From: Betaproteobacteria bacterium
Lineage (GTDB): Bacteria; Pseudomonadota; Gammaproteobacteria; Burkholderiales; SG8-41
Direction: 5' to 3'
Assembly (NCBI GenBank): GCA_016202605.1
Contig: JACQOJ010000012.1
Span: 1 to 38,685 of the forward strand
Length of the DNA: 38,685 nt
The notes below the pieces were generated by a model that saw only the letters and a program-made list of their open reading frames with translations, was not told the DNA's origin and did not search any database. Shown here in pieces: positions 16,608 through 24,994 of the stretch; position 1 is the first letter of the stretch, and each line of letters opens with the position of its first letter. The translations under genes and the position numbers were made by a program.

Positions 16608-18014
16608 ATGAGCGGCACGAAGCCACCGTTGCTCGACAACGCGACGCGCGATCTTGCGGAGTTTGCCGCGGCATTGCGCTACGAGGATCTTCCGCGGGAA
16701 GTCGTGGAGCGGATCAAGCTGAGCGTTCTCGACAGCATCGGGTGCTGTCTTTTCGGCGCGACGCTGCCGTGGACGCGCAAGGTGGCTGATCTCGCGATGG
16801 CGGAAGGCGCCGCTCCGGTCGCCTCCCTCATGGGCATGGGGAAGAAAAGCTCGCTCGCGCTCGCGGCGCTCGTCAACGGCACGAGCGGGCACGCGTTCGA
16901 GCTGGACGACATCCACAAGGAGTCGATCGTTCATATCGGTTCGCTCGCCGCGCCGATTGCGTTCGCTTTCGCGGAAGAGCGCGGCGGCGCGCCGGGCCCC
17001 GATGTCATTACCGGGATGGTGGCGGGTTACGAGGTCGGCGCGCGCGTCGGCAATGCCGCCACGATGAGCCTGTTCTTCCGCGGTTTTCACCCGCAGGGGA
17101 CTTCGGGCGCGTTTGCCGCCGCCGCCACCGCGGGACGCATGCTGGGCCTCGACGCCGGTCGATTCCAGCATGCGCTGGGCATCGTCGGCTCGCAGGCCGG
17201 CGGGCTGATGGCGGCGCAGGAAGGCGCCATGGTCAAGCGCTTTCATTCCGGTCGCGCGGCGCAGAGCGGCGTCTACTCGGCGCTGCTGGCGAAGGCGGAC
17301 TTCACCGGGATCACGGATGTCCTGGAAGCCGCCTACGGGGGCTATCTCACCTGCTACTCGGACAAGCCCGATGCGGCGCGCCTGACGGCCGGCCTCGGTG
17401 CCGCATGGGAGACGCTGAATGTGGGATACAAGCCTCACGCCAGCGTGACCAGCATCCACACCGCGCTCGACGGGCTCGGCGAAATCATGCGCGAAAACAA
17501 GCTTGCTGCCGATGACGTCGAGAAGGTCGAGGCGGGCCTGAGTCCCATGACGCACGTGCATTGCGCCTGGGAATACAAGGCGCAGGGCGTGACCGCGGCG
17601 CAGATGAATCTCTATTACGGCCTTGCCGTGATCGCGCTGGACGGCGTGGCCTTCACCGAGCAGTACCGCGAAGACCGGCTGCGCGATCCCCGGATTCTGG
17701 ATTTCATCGGACGCGTCACGGCATGCGTCGATCCGGAGATAGAAAGCATGGGCGCGCCGTTTCGCCACGCGGCGAAAATGAAAGTCACGACGAGGGGAGG
17801 GCGCACGCACGAAAAATTCCTGCGCGATCGCCGCGGGAGTCCCGAGAACCCGCTGAAGCCGGAGGACATCGAGTACAAGTTCCGGCACGTCGTCGGGGCG
17901 TGCCTTTCGAAGTCCGATATCGAAAAGGCGGTCAGGCTGGTCGGCACCCTTGAACAACTGGCAGACACTTCCGAGCTCATCAGGATCGTGGCCGCCCCCG
18001 GCATCAAACGTTAG
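16608..18014 (+). CDS. MmgE/PrpD family protein (PrpD-3)
   Basis: 468 residues. Active-site region differs in flavour from PrpD-1 and -2: FELDDIHKES (residues 97-106) replaces the D-x-DD type, with His109 in IVHIGS, His161 in GFHPQGTSGAF, and Lys210/His213 in VKRFHSGRAAQSG. NVGYKPHASVTSIH near 275 is the second-half segment. 45 bases separate it from the hydrolase, and PrpD-4 follows after 27 bases. The E-L-D-D plus KRFHSG combination defines a subgroup for which I know no firmly assigned reaction. Confidence 0.9.
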   Translation: MSGTKPPLLDNATRDLAEFAAALRYEDLPREVVERIKLSVLDSIGCCLFGATLPWTRKVADLAMAEGAAPVASLMGMGKKSSLALAALVNGTSGHAFELDDIHKESIVHIGSLAAPIAFAFAEERGGAPGPDVITGMVAGYEVGARVGNAATMSLFFRGFHPQGTSGAFAAAATAGRMLGLDAGRFQHALGIVGSQAGGLMAAQEGAMVKRFHSGRAAQSGVYSALLAKADFTGITDVLEAAYGGYLTCYSDKPDAARLTAGLGAAWETLNVGYKPHASVTSIHTALDGLGEIMRENKLAADDVEKVEAGLSPMTHVHCAWEYKAQGVTAAQMNLYYGLAVIALDGVAFTEQYREDRLRDPRILDFIGRVTACVDPEIESMGAPFRHAAKMKVTTRGGRTHEKFLRDRRGSPENPLKPEDIEYKFRHVVGACLSKSDIEKAVRLVGTLEQLADTSELIRIVAAPGIKR

Positions 18015-18041
18015 CAACCCGCAAACCTCCAGGAAACCATC

Positions 18042-19391
18042 GTGGACCAGAAGACTTACGCTCATCGGCTGGCAGCGCGTTTTGCGGCGCTGTCCTTCAA
18101 CGACATTAAACCCGGGTCGCGTCTGGCGATAAAGCGCCTGCTCATGGATTATCTCGGTGTCGCCCTGGCGGGGAGCCGCAGCGCGAGCGGGCACATAGCG
18201 CGGCGCTTTGCCCGGGAGCACGGCGGCAAGGCGCAGGCACGGCTCATCGGGGACGGTGCCCGGGTGCCGATGACTTCGGCGGCGTTCGCGAACGCGATTT
18301 CCTCGCACAGCATCGAGCTCGACGATATCGACGTGCTGGCGCTGTTCCATTTCAGCCCGCCGGTATTCTCCGCGGGGCTGGCGGTGGCGGACCACGCGGG
18401 CGCCAGCGGCAGGCAACTCATCACGGCGCTCGCGGCGGGCTGCGAAATGATGGAGCGCGCCAGCCGCGCGACCAATCCGTCGCTTCGCAACCGCGGTTAT
18501 CACACGACGCCGACGTGCGGCGTCTTCGGCGCAACCGTCGCCGCGGCGAAGTTGCTGAGGCTTTCCGCGGACAAGATGGTGTCTGCGCTGGGGCTCGCCG
18601 GTGCGCAGGCATCCGGCCTGATGGAAATGTACGGCCCATCGATGCAGAAGCGCTTCAACCCCGGGCCGACGGCGCGCAACGGCGTCACCTCGGCGTTGAT
18701 GGCGCGGCTGGGATTCACCGGCGCCGATACCATCTTCGAGGGCGAACGCGGATTCCTCAGGGCGTTCAGCGATGAAACACATCCGGAAGCGCTCGCCGAA
18801 GGTATCGGCCGGCCGTACGAGCTTCTGATCGAGTTCAAGCCCTATTCGTGCGCCCGCCCCATTCACAACGCCATCGATTGCGCCCTGGACGTGCGCGGAC
18901 AACCGGGGTTCGACGCAGACGCGATCGAGCGCATCCACGTGGCACGCCATCCGGACTGGGCGCGTTACCACCAGAACAGGGCACCCCGCACCTATCACGA
19001 AGCCCAGGTTTCGCTGCCATTCTCGACGGCGGTCGCTTTTCTCGAAGGGCAGGTGCTCCTGAAGCAGTACAGCGATCGCAACATCCGCAATCCGCGGGTC
19101 AGGCAGTTATGCAAGATCACGACGATCTCCGAAGACGCGTCGCTGCCGCGCGGCGTGTCGTGCAGGATGACGGTGACGTTGCGCGGCGGACGGCAGCTCG
19201 CCTCGCAGGTCGATTATCCGAAAGGTTCGATCCGGAATCCGATGAGCGAGGCGGAGCTGCAGGGTAAGTTCGAAAGCCTGGCGGGCCCGGTCATCGGGAT
19301 CAAGCGGGCTCGAGCGCTGGCCGCCGCGGTCATGAATATCGAGCGCGTGGCGGATGTTTCGAGCGTGCTCAGGATGACGGCGGTCCGATAA
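18042..19391 (+). CDS. MmgE/PrpD family protein (PrpD-4), GTG start
   Basis: 449 residues, starting at GTG 18042, seven bases after CAGGAAA. It is in the same subgroup as PrpD-3 (IELDDIDVLA at 91-100, His103, His154 in GYHTTPTCG), but the helix motif reads QKRFNPGPTARNG: Lys203 is kept while the usual histidine of KxFHxG is Asn206. A tandem pair with PrpD-3 could act as a heteromer, or the two may catalyse successive steps. The loss of a commonly conserved histidine suggests altered chemistry or a structural partner role. Family assignment is firm. Confidence 0.88.
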   Translation: MDQKTYAHRLAARFAALSFNDIKPGSRLAIKRLLMDYLGVALAGSRSASGHIARRFAREHGGKAQARLIGDGARVPMTSAAFANAISSHSIELDDIDVLALFHFSPPVFSAGLAVADHAGASGRQLITALAAGCEMMERASRATNPSLRNRGYHTTPTCGVFGATVAAAKLLRLSADKMVSALGLAGAQASGLMEMYGPSMQKRFNPGPTARNGVTSALMARLGFTGADTIFEGERGFLRAFSDETHPEALAEGIGRPYELLIEFKPYSCARPIHNAIDCALDVRGQPGFDADAIERIHVARHPDWARYHQNRAPRTYHEAQVSLPFSTAVAFLEGQVLLKQYSDRNIRNPRVRQLCKITTISEDASLPRGVSCRMTVTLRGGRQLASQVDYPKGSIRNPMSEAELQGKFESLAGPVIGIKRARALAAAVMNIERVADVSSVLRMTAVR

Positions 19392-19573
19392 GCGGCTCCG
19401 CTGCCGCCTGCTGCTCCGCATTTGTGATTGTGCGGTGTTCGCTTTAGACTGCGATCGCGAAGCGTTCATTTTGCGCGTTCTGCCGGTTCTCCCAATGATG
19501 AGAGAACGCCGTCACCGTCGATCGAGGCCGGCAGGGTGGAGTCGAATCAGTCCCGAAACGTTTTACTGGAGAG

Positions 19574-20440
19574 ATGATGAGATATAGCGAACGGCGCAGG
19601 AGACTGCGCGCGGTGTTGCAGGGATCGAAATGCCTTTCGCCGGCGAGCGTCTATGATCCGCTCTCCGCGCGCGTCGCGGAGACGGTCGGCTACGAAATCG
19701 GCATGCTGGCCGGTTCGGTCGCGTCCAACACGACGCTCGCGGCGCCGGATCTCATCGTGCTGACGCTCACCGAGTTCGCGGAACAGATCCGGCGCATCAT
19801 GCGCGCATCCGATCTGAGCCTGCTGGTCGATGCCGACCATGGCTACGGAAATGCGCTCAACGTCATGCGCACGATAGAGGAACTCGAACACGCGGGCGTG
19901 TCCGCGCTCAGCATCGAGGACACGCGGCTGCCGATCGGTTTCGGCCAGCCGGAGGGTGTTGACGAACTGATCGCGGTCGAGGAAATGGTCGGCAAGCTGC
20001 GCGCAGCGGTGCAGGCACGGCGGGATCCGGCGCTGGTCATCGCGGGGCGCACGGCGGCACTGAAGGTGGAGGATACCGGGCGTGCCGTGGCGCGGGCGAA
20101 GGCCTATGCGGCCACCGGGGTGGATGCGATTTTCATCATCGGCGTGGAGACCCTCGATCAGGTCGCGGCCATTCACGCGGCGGTCAAGCTTCCCGTCATC
20201 GTCGGCTCGGCGCCGGCTTCGCTCAAGCGCGACGACCTTGCCGCGCGCGGCGCGCGCATCCTGCTCCAGGGGCATCAGCCGGTCGCAGCGGCCGTCAAGG
20301 CGCTGCAGGAGACGTACGCGCATCTTTACAACGGCGGTGCTCCCGCCGACCTCAAGTCGAAAATCGCATCGGCGCAGGAGATGGAACGGCTGGTCAATGG
20401 TGACACCTACAGGAAATGGCAGCGCGATTACCTGCACTGA
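19574..20440 (+). CDS. isocitrate lyase/PEP mutase superfamily protein, PA4872-type oxaloacetate decarboxylase-like
   Basis: 288 residues (287 if ATG 19577 is used, which lies better spaced from GGAG). The metal-binding DADHGYGNALNVMRT (residues 86-100) and ASVYDPLSAR and GSVASNT near the N-terminus match the Pseudomonas PA4872 oxaloacetate decarboxylase group very closely. The IED loop (114-116) continues as TRLPIGFGQ and lacks the Cys of the KRCGH motif that methylisocitrate lyase and isocitrate lyase need. It is therefore not PrpB, although it lies near prpD-like genes. It would act on an alpha-keto dicarboxylate such as oxaloacetate in the cytosol. A Bug gene follows after 31 bases. Confidence 0.88.
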   Translation: MMRYSERRRRLRAVLQGSKCLSPASVYDPLSARVAETVGYEIGMLAGSVASNTTLAAPDLIVLTLTEFAEQIRRIMRASDLSLLVDADHGYGNALNVMRTIEELEHAGVSALSIEDTRLPIGFGQPEGVDELIAVEEMVGKLRAAVQARRDPALVIAGRTAALKVEDTGRAVARAKAYAATGVDAIFIIGVETLDQVAAIHAAVKLPVIVGSAPASLKRDDLAARGARILLQGHQPVAAAVKALQETYAHLYNGGAPADLKSKIASAQEMERLVNGDTYRKWQRDYLH

Positions 20441-20471
20441 CGGGTTGAAATGCTTCCACGAGGAGGATGGC

Positions 20472-21458
20472 ATGAAACTAAAATCATGTTGTTTGCTTTC
20501 CGCATCACTTGGCGTCGCTTTGCTGTGTGATTGGGCGGGTTCGGCGGCGCTGGCCCAACAGAATTATCCGACGAGGCCGGTGCGGCTGGTGGTGCCCTCG
20601 TCGCCGGGAGGCGGCACGGACATCTCGGCGCGCATCATCGCGCCGAAGCTCACCGAGCAGCTCGGCCAGCAGGTGGTGGTCGAGAACCGGCCCGGAGCGG
20701 GAACCATGATCGGCGGTGAAGTGGTCGCGCGCGCAGCGCCCGACGGTTATACCCTGCTGATGGGGATCAGCACGCTCGCGATCAATCCCGCGATCTACAG
20801 GAAGGTGCCGTACGACGCGCTCAGGGATTTCGCGCCCATCAGCCAGGTGGTTTCGTTGCCCAACATCCTGGTCACGCATCCTTCGCTTCCGGTGAAGACC
20901 GTGAAGGAGTTGATCGCCTTCGCCAGGACGCGGCCGGGACAGCTCAACTTCGCCTCTGCCGGGCTGGGGACGAATCCCCATCTCTCGATGGAACTCTTCC
21001 TCTCGATGACCCGGCTCAAGATGGTGCATGTGCCCTACAAGGGTTCGGGGCCGGGCGTCGTCGACCTGATGGCCGGACACGTGCCGATCATGACGCCGAG
21101 CATCATCACCGCTCTGTCGTACGTGAAGAACGGCCGGCTGCGCGCGCTCGGTGTCACCAGCGGCAAGCGCACCGCCGGCGCGCCGGATATTCCAACGATC
21201 GCCGAGGCGGGCGTGCCGGGCTACGAGGCGGTGCAATGGTTCGGCGTGCTGGCGCCCGCCGGCACGCCGCGCGATATCGTGGGCAAGATGCACGCCACCG
21301 TGGTGCGCGTGCTGCAGGACAGCGATACGCGGAAACGCTTCATCAACGATGGCGCCGATCCCGTCGGCAGCTCTCCCGAACAGTTCGCCGCTTTCATCCG
21401 CGCCGAGACCGTGAAGTGGGCGAAGGTCGTGCGGGAGGCGGGGCTCAAATCCGAATAG
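20472..21458 (+). CDS. Bug family periplasmic solute-binding protein (Bug-2)
   Basis: 328 residues from ATG 20472, five bases after AGGAGG, with a signal peptide ending near AALAQQ (about residue 29). Family marks: RPVRLVVPSSPGGGTDISAR, VVENRPGAGTMIG, APDGYTLLMGIS, NPHLSMELFLSM and HVPYKGSGPG. It is strikingly similar in these blocks to Bug-4 at 31400-32374, which suggests a recent duplication and a similar ligand. It follows the oxaloacetate-decarboxylase-like gene closely, so the ligand may be a keto- or hydroxy-dicarboxylate. No permease genes lie nearby. Confidence 0.93.
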   Translation: MKLKSCCLLSASLGVALLCDWAGSAALAQQNYPTRPVRLVVPSSPGGGTDISARIIAPKLTEQLGQQVVVENRPGAGTMIGGEVVARAAPDGYTLLMGISTLAINPAIYRKVPYDALRDFAPISQVVSLPNILVTHPSLPVKTVKELIAFARTRPGQLNFASAGLGTNPHLSMELFLSMTRLKMVHVPYKGSGPGVVDLMAGHVPIMTPSIITALSYVKNGRLRALGVTSGKRTAGAPDIPTIAEAGVPGYEAVQWFGVLAPAGTPRDIVGKMHATVVRVLQDSDTRKRFINDGADPVGSSPEQFAAFIRAETVKWAKVVREAGLKSE

Positions 21459-21522
21459 GGGCGGCGCGCAGGGGAGGGAGCCGGGATGCGCGGGTACCCT
21501 GTCGCGGATTCACCTCGTTTGA

Positions 21523-22383
21523 TTACTTCCCGAAAAACCTCTCCGCGTAACTGACCTCGTCGGCGTCCTGCTCGAGCGCCCACCGGGCCAGCTCGCGGTG
21601 GCGTGCGAACCACACATCGGGAAACTGCGAAAAATAACGCAGCAGCTGGTTGAGTACCGCCGACATGAGCGGACGGCCGCCGAAGTGGCAATGCACGGTC
21701 ATGACCATCAGCGACATCGGTTCGTGCGCGTGGAGGTAATCGAACGTGTCCTTGTAGACGTCGTGGTACTGCCGGGGACTCAGCCACAGCACGCGGTTGT
21801 CCGTGTAGTCGCTGTGCGGAATGTGGACCAGCGTGCCGTGCCGGGTGCGCACGCGGTGGGGCAGGTCGGCGTAATTGGCGTCACCCTGCCAGATCACCTT
21901 TTCCCGGGTGAGAAAATCGGCGGTGTGCGCCGTCCACGCCAGCACGGGCGAGAGCCATCCTTCCGGGCGCTTGCCGGTGCGTTCGGCGAGAACATCGAGG
22001 CTGCGCCGGATCAGCGCGTGCTCTTCTTCCGGGCTCGCCGTCTGCGCGAGCAGCAGATCCTGGGTGTAGCCGTGCGCGGCGATATCGTGTCCGGAACGCA
22101 CGATCTGCGCGACGGCCTCCGGATAGACCTCGGCACATCGGGCGTTGGTGCAAAAGGTGCCGGGCACGCCGCACTGATCCAGTATTCGCATGATGCGCCA
22201 GACTCCCGCTTTGCCGCCGTAGTGCGGCCACGTGATTGCCTGATGATCCACGGTGCCGGGTTTCACCTGCGTTCTTTGCACGAGATTGGGCGGACCCTTG
22301 CCGTCGGGCCAGACCTCGAACATGACGGTGATCGCAACGGCGATTTTCTTTCCGTTGGGCCATGAAGCGAATGTGTTTTTCAT
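21523..22383 (-). CDS. polysaccharide deacetylase-fold hydrolase, PuuE allantoinase-like (PDA-1)
   Basis: 286 residues from ATG 22383, seven bases after AGGGA; a TTG eight codons further up is a weaker choice. The NodB-type fold is recognisable: VAITVMFEVWPDG near the start, GVPGTFCTNARCAEVYPEAV near 78, metal-site SGHDIAAHGYTQ near 104, TGKRPEGWLSP and MTVHCHFGGRP near 240. No signal peptide or wall-binding domain is present, which argues against a cell-wall enzyme. The same fold serves cyclic amides in PuuE allantoinases, and the neighbourhood (a second such enzyme, an amidohydrolase-like M24 protein, an importer) supports that kind of role. It is divergent from PDA-2. Confidence 0.85.
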   Translation of the reverse strand: MKNTFASWPNGKKIAVAITVMFEVWPDGKGPPNLVQRTQVKPGTVDHQAITWPHYGGKAGVWRIMRILDQCGVPGTFCTNARCAEVYPEAVAQIVRSGHDIAAHGYTQDLLLAQTASPEEEHALIRRSLDVLAERTGKRPEGWLSPVLAWTAHTADFLTREKVIWQGDANYADLPHRVRTRHGTLVHIPHSDYTDNRVLWLSPRQYHDVYKDTFDYLHAHEPMSLMVMTVHCHFGGRPLMSAVLNQLLRYFSQFPDVWFARHRELARWALEQDADEVSYAERFFGK

Positions 22384-22493
22384 CCGGTATTCCCTGTCAG
22401 GAGTCAATCTTGGGTTGGGGCGGGCGCGGGATGCGTACGATGCCGCGGTTCGCGATGCGAAGTGACGAATTTTGTGCGGCGCGCTTTTTTTGT

Positions 22494-22522
22494 ATGGTAG
22501 TGAGCGCTTGCGGTCGAGTCAA
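22494..22522 (-). promoter_or_regulatory. candidate sigma70 promoter for PDA-1
   Basis: On the minus strand TTGACT (22522-22517) and TACCAT (22499-22494) are spaced by exactly 17 bases, about 110 bases ahead of the PDA-1 start. The palindrome AGCGCT in the spacer could hold a repressor, but no LacI-type gene lies nearby. Confidence 0.5.
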
Positions 22523-22631
22523 CGCGAGAACCACCTGCGGGGCTTATCGCGTTCCGGCATGGGTGCCTTGAACCGGCGACATCGACCGGGGATATGAAGT
22601 AAACTTCCATTGACACAAGAAGGAGGAGATC

Positions 22632-23564
22632 GTGTCCGTACAGTCCGGGAATCCGGCCGCATCCGGCGCGTCGCCTGCGGATGAAAGCCCGATCAAGTGG
22701 GAGGAGCGGTTCGCTTATTCCGCCATTGTCGACCGTCCGCGCTTGAAGCTCCCCCGCGGAGCGCGTCTCATCGTGTGGCCGGTCGTCAACATAGAAGAGT
22801 GGGAAATCGCCCGGCCGATGCCGCGCAACGTGTCGAATCCCCCGGGCGGCGTCGCGGCCGTGCCCGATATCCAGAACTGGGGCTGGCACGAATACGGAAT
22901 GCGCGTAGGCATCTGGCGCATCATGGAGGTGCTCGCGAAACACCGCATCAAGCCGACCCTGTCGATCAACGCGAAGGTGTGCGAGACCCGGCCGCGGATC
23001 GCTCAGGCGGCGCTCGACGCGGGATGGGAATTCATGGCGCACTGTTACGTGCAGATGCCCATCCACAAGGTCGAAGACCAGCGCGCGATGATGCGCCGGA
23101 CGGTCGATGTGATCAGGAAATTCACCGGCGGGGCGCCGGACGGATGGCTGGGCCCGGGACGCGGACAGACTTACGCCACGCTGGATTACATCGCCGAAGC
23201 GGGATTCAAGTGGTTCGGCGACTACGTGATGGACGACCAGCCGTTCTGGGCAAGGACGGTGCACGGACCGGTTCTCGCCGTCCCGTATTCGGTCGAACTG
23301 AACGACATCACGATCATGTTGACCGGGCAGCACGAGTCCGACGCGATGCTGAAACGCGTGCGGGATGCGTTCGCCGTTCTGTACCGCGAAGCGGCGCGCG
23401 GCGTGCGCGTCCTGGCCTTCGGCGTTCATCCCTACATCACCGGCGCGGCCCATCGTATCCGCTACTTCGACGAGATGCTGCGCCACCTGCGCAAGCACAG
23501 GGGCGTGGTTTTCTGGAACGGCCGGCAGATCCATGACTGGTTCAGGGCCCGGGTCGGACCCTAG
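22632..23564 (+). CDS. polysaccharide deacetylase-fold hydrolase (PDA-2), GTG start
   Basis: 310 residues from GTG 22632, directly after AAGGAGGAG. It shares with PDA-1 the pattern of a tryptophan-rich N-terminus (IVWPVVNIEEWEIARP near 53), GVWRI-like helix (VGIWRIMEVLAKH), metal-site EFMAHCYVQMPIH near 136, GAPDGWLGPGRGQT near 170 and a late FGVHPYITG near 258. No export signal. It is the first gene of a run with the M24 hydrolase and the ABC importer. The two PDA genes are paralogues that have moved far apart in sequence, so they probably take different substrates or successive steps. Confidence 0.87.
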   Translation: MSVQSGNPAASGASPADESPIKWEERFAYSAIVDRPRLKLPRGARLIVWPVVNIEEWEIARPMPRNVSNPPGGVAAVPDIQNWGWHEYGMRVGIWRIMEVLAKHRIKPTLSINAKVCETRPRIAQAALDAGWEFMAHCYVQMPIHKVEDQRAMMRRTVDVIRKFTGGAPDGWLGPGRGQTYATLDYIAEAGFKWFGDYVMDDQPFWARTVHGPVLAVPYSVELNDITIMLTGQHESDAMLKRVRDAFAVLYREAARGVRVLAFGVHPYITGAAHRIRYFDEMLRHLRKHRGVVFWNGRQIHDWFRARVGP

Positions 23565-23629
23565 AGGGTTCGCTTCGGGCACCCCGCGCGCAGGCGCGCA
23601 CGAGAGGCGTAAGCGAAGGAGATGACGCG

Positions 23630-24919
23630 ATGCTGAGAGACTACGAATCACGCAGCAAGCTGGGCACGCCCGGGCGCTCCGACCTGGGCTTGATGGGCGT
23701 GGACTGGGAGGAGCGGATCAACTTCGACCGCATGCGCCGGGAGCGGCTGCAGCGCATCAAGGATGCGCTCGCCGACACCGACGTCGACATGCTGTTTGTC
23801 TTCCGCACTGAGGACGCGCGTTACAGCGTCGGGTTCCGCCATCATCTCGGGCCGGCATTCATCATCGGCAACGCGACGGTGGTCATCGCCAGGAACGCGG
23901 ACCCGATCCTGTTCACGCAGGATTATCCTCAGGCGCGCATTACCATGCCCTGGCTTACCGAGGAACAGTTGCAGCCGCGCGCGAATTTCCGCGAAGGCGT
24001 GGAAGCGGCGCAGGTCTGGGCCGACCGGCTTGCGGGGCTGCTCGGCAACCAGCTCAAGAACAAGAAGATCGGCGTGGACGTGTGGACGCCCGGCATGGCC
24101 AAGGTCTTTCAGGCGGTATTTCCCACGTGCGAATTCGTCGACGGCTATCCGATCATGCTCGATGCGAAGCGCATCAAGACCGTCGACGAAATCGAATGCC
24201 TGAAGGCGGCGAACAGCATGACCGAAGCGGCGATGGACGCGGCGATCCGCGCCATCCGACCCGGCATCCGCGAGTGCGAAGTGCTGGCGATCGCATGGCA
24301 AACGATGACGGCGCTGGGGAGCGAATGGACGCAATGCGCGAACATCGTGGCCTCCGGCCCCTATACCGCGCCGTATCGCAGGTATACATCCGACCGAATT
24401 ATCCGCCTGGGCGATCTGGTGATCATCGACATCGGCGCCTGCTTTGCGGGTTATTACGGCGATTTCACGCGCACCGTGCTGTGCGGGGACATCATGCCCA
24501 CGCGCCGGCAACGCGAACTGTTCCAGGGCACCTATAACGCGCTGTTCAATGCGTGCGCCGCGTGTCGGCCGGGGAATACCACGGCGGACGTGTATAAAGC
24601 GGCGCAACCCTACGTCCTCACGGACATGCTGGGGCACGGGGCCGGAACCAATCCGTGGGAAAGCCCGCATTTCAGCCTGATGTCGGAGAAAACCCCGTTC
24701 ACGCTCCAGCCGGGCATCGCGATCAACCTCGAGCCGTATGGCGGCGAGACCGGCGTCGGCGGTTTCCGCCTGGAAAACGATCTGGTCACCACGGACGGGG
24801 ATCCCGACATCTACACCACGTATCCGTTCGACGAACGGTTTCTGGATGACGTGCATCCGCTGGATCAGACTACCGGCAGAACCAGCAAGCGGCTGTACGA
24901 CCGCGTGCGGGACCGGTAG
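23630..24919 (+). CDS. M24 family metallohydrolase (creatinase/prolidase type)
   Basis: 429 residues from ATG 23630, eight bases after AAGGAG. The N-terminal creatinase-like domain (about 30-190) is followed by the pita-bread domain with all five metal ligands: Asp in IDIGACFAG near 266 and in GDFTRTV near 277, His in GHGAGTNPW near 336, Glu in INLEPYGG near 367 and in GFRLENDL near 381. Members cleave Xaa-Pro peptides, creatine or, in DddP, DMSP. The flanking PDA-type hydrolases and importer suggest a C-N bond cleavage on an imported small molecule. A close paralogue, frameshifted, lies at 29322-30543. Confidence 0.92.
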   Translation: MLRDYESRSKLGTPGRSDLGLMGVDWEERINFDRMRRERLQRIKDALADTDVDMLFVFRTEDARYSVGFRHHLGPAFIIGNATVVIARNADPILFTQDYPQARITMPWLTEEQLQPRANFREGVEAAQVWADRLAGLLGNQLKNKKIGVDVWTPGMAKVFQAVFPTCEFVDGYPIMLDAKRIKTVDEIECLKAANSMTEAAMDAAIRAIRPGIRECEVLAIAWQTMTALGSEWTQCANIVASGPYTAPYRRYTSDRIIRLGDLVIIDIGACFAGYYGDFTRTVLCGDIMPTRRQRELFQGTYNALFNACAACRPGNTTADVYKAAQPYVLTDMLGHGAGTNPWESPHFSLMSEKTPFTLQPGIAINLEPYGGETGVGGFRLENDLVTTDGDPDIYTTYPFDERFLDDVHPLDQTTGRTSKRLYDRVRDR

Positions 24920-24994
24920 GTGCGTCGTCCCGCGCGCCGGCTCCAGGCAATAGTATCGAGAGGCAGGATTGCGCGTAACCATGCGTGACGACAT

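Noticed and set aside
15711-18998. Very long minus-strand open frame (1095 codons)
   Set aside because: It is antisense to the MBL hydrolase, PrpD-3 and PrpD-4, all with clear family motifs. Its product is rich in Arg, His and Asp as expected of a mirror frame in GC-rich DNA.
16608-20440. Methylcitrate cycle (prpB/prpD) locus
   Set aside because: The PEP-mutase-family gene has no KRCGH-type catalytic Cys, and there is no 2-methylcitrate synthase gene; the PrpD proteins are not the canonical type.
21523-23564. Chitin or peptidoglycan deacetylases
   Set aside because: Neither protein has a signal peptide or wall-binding domain, and the context is import and intracellular hydrolysis.
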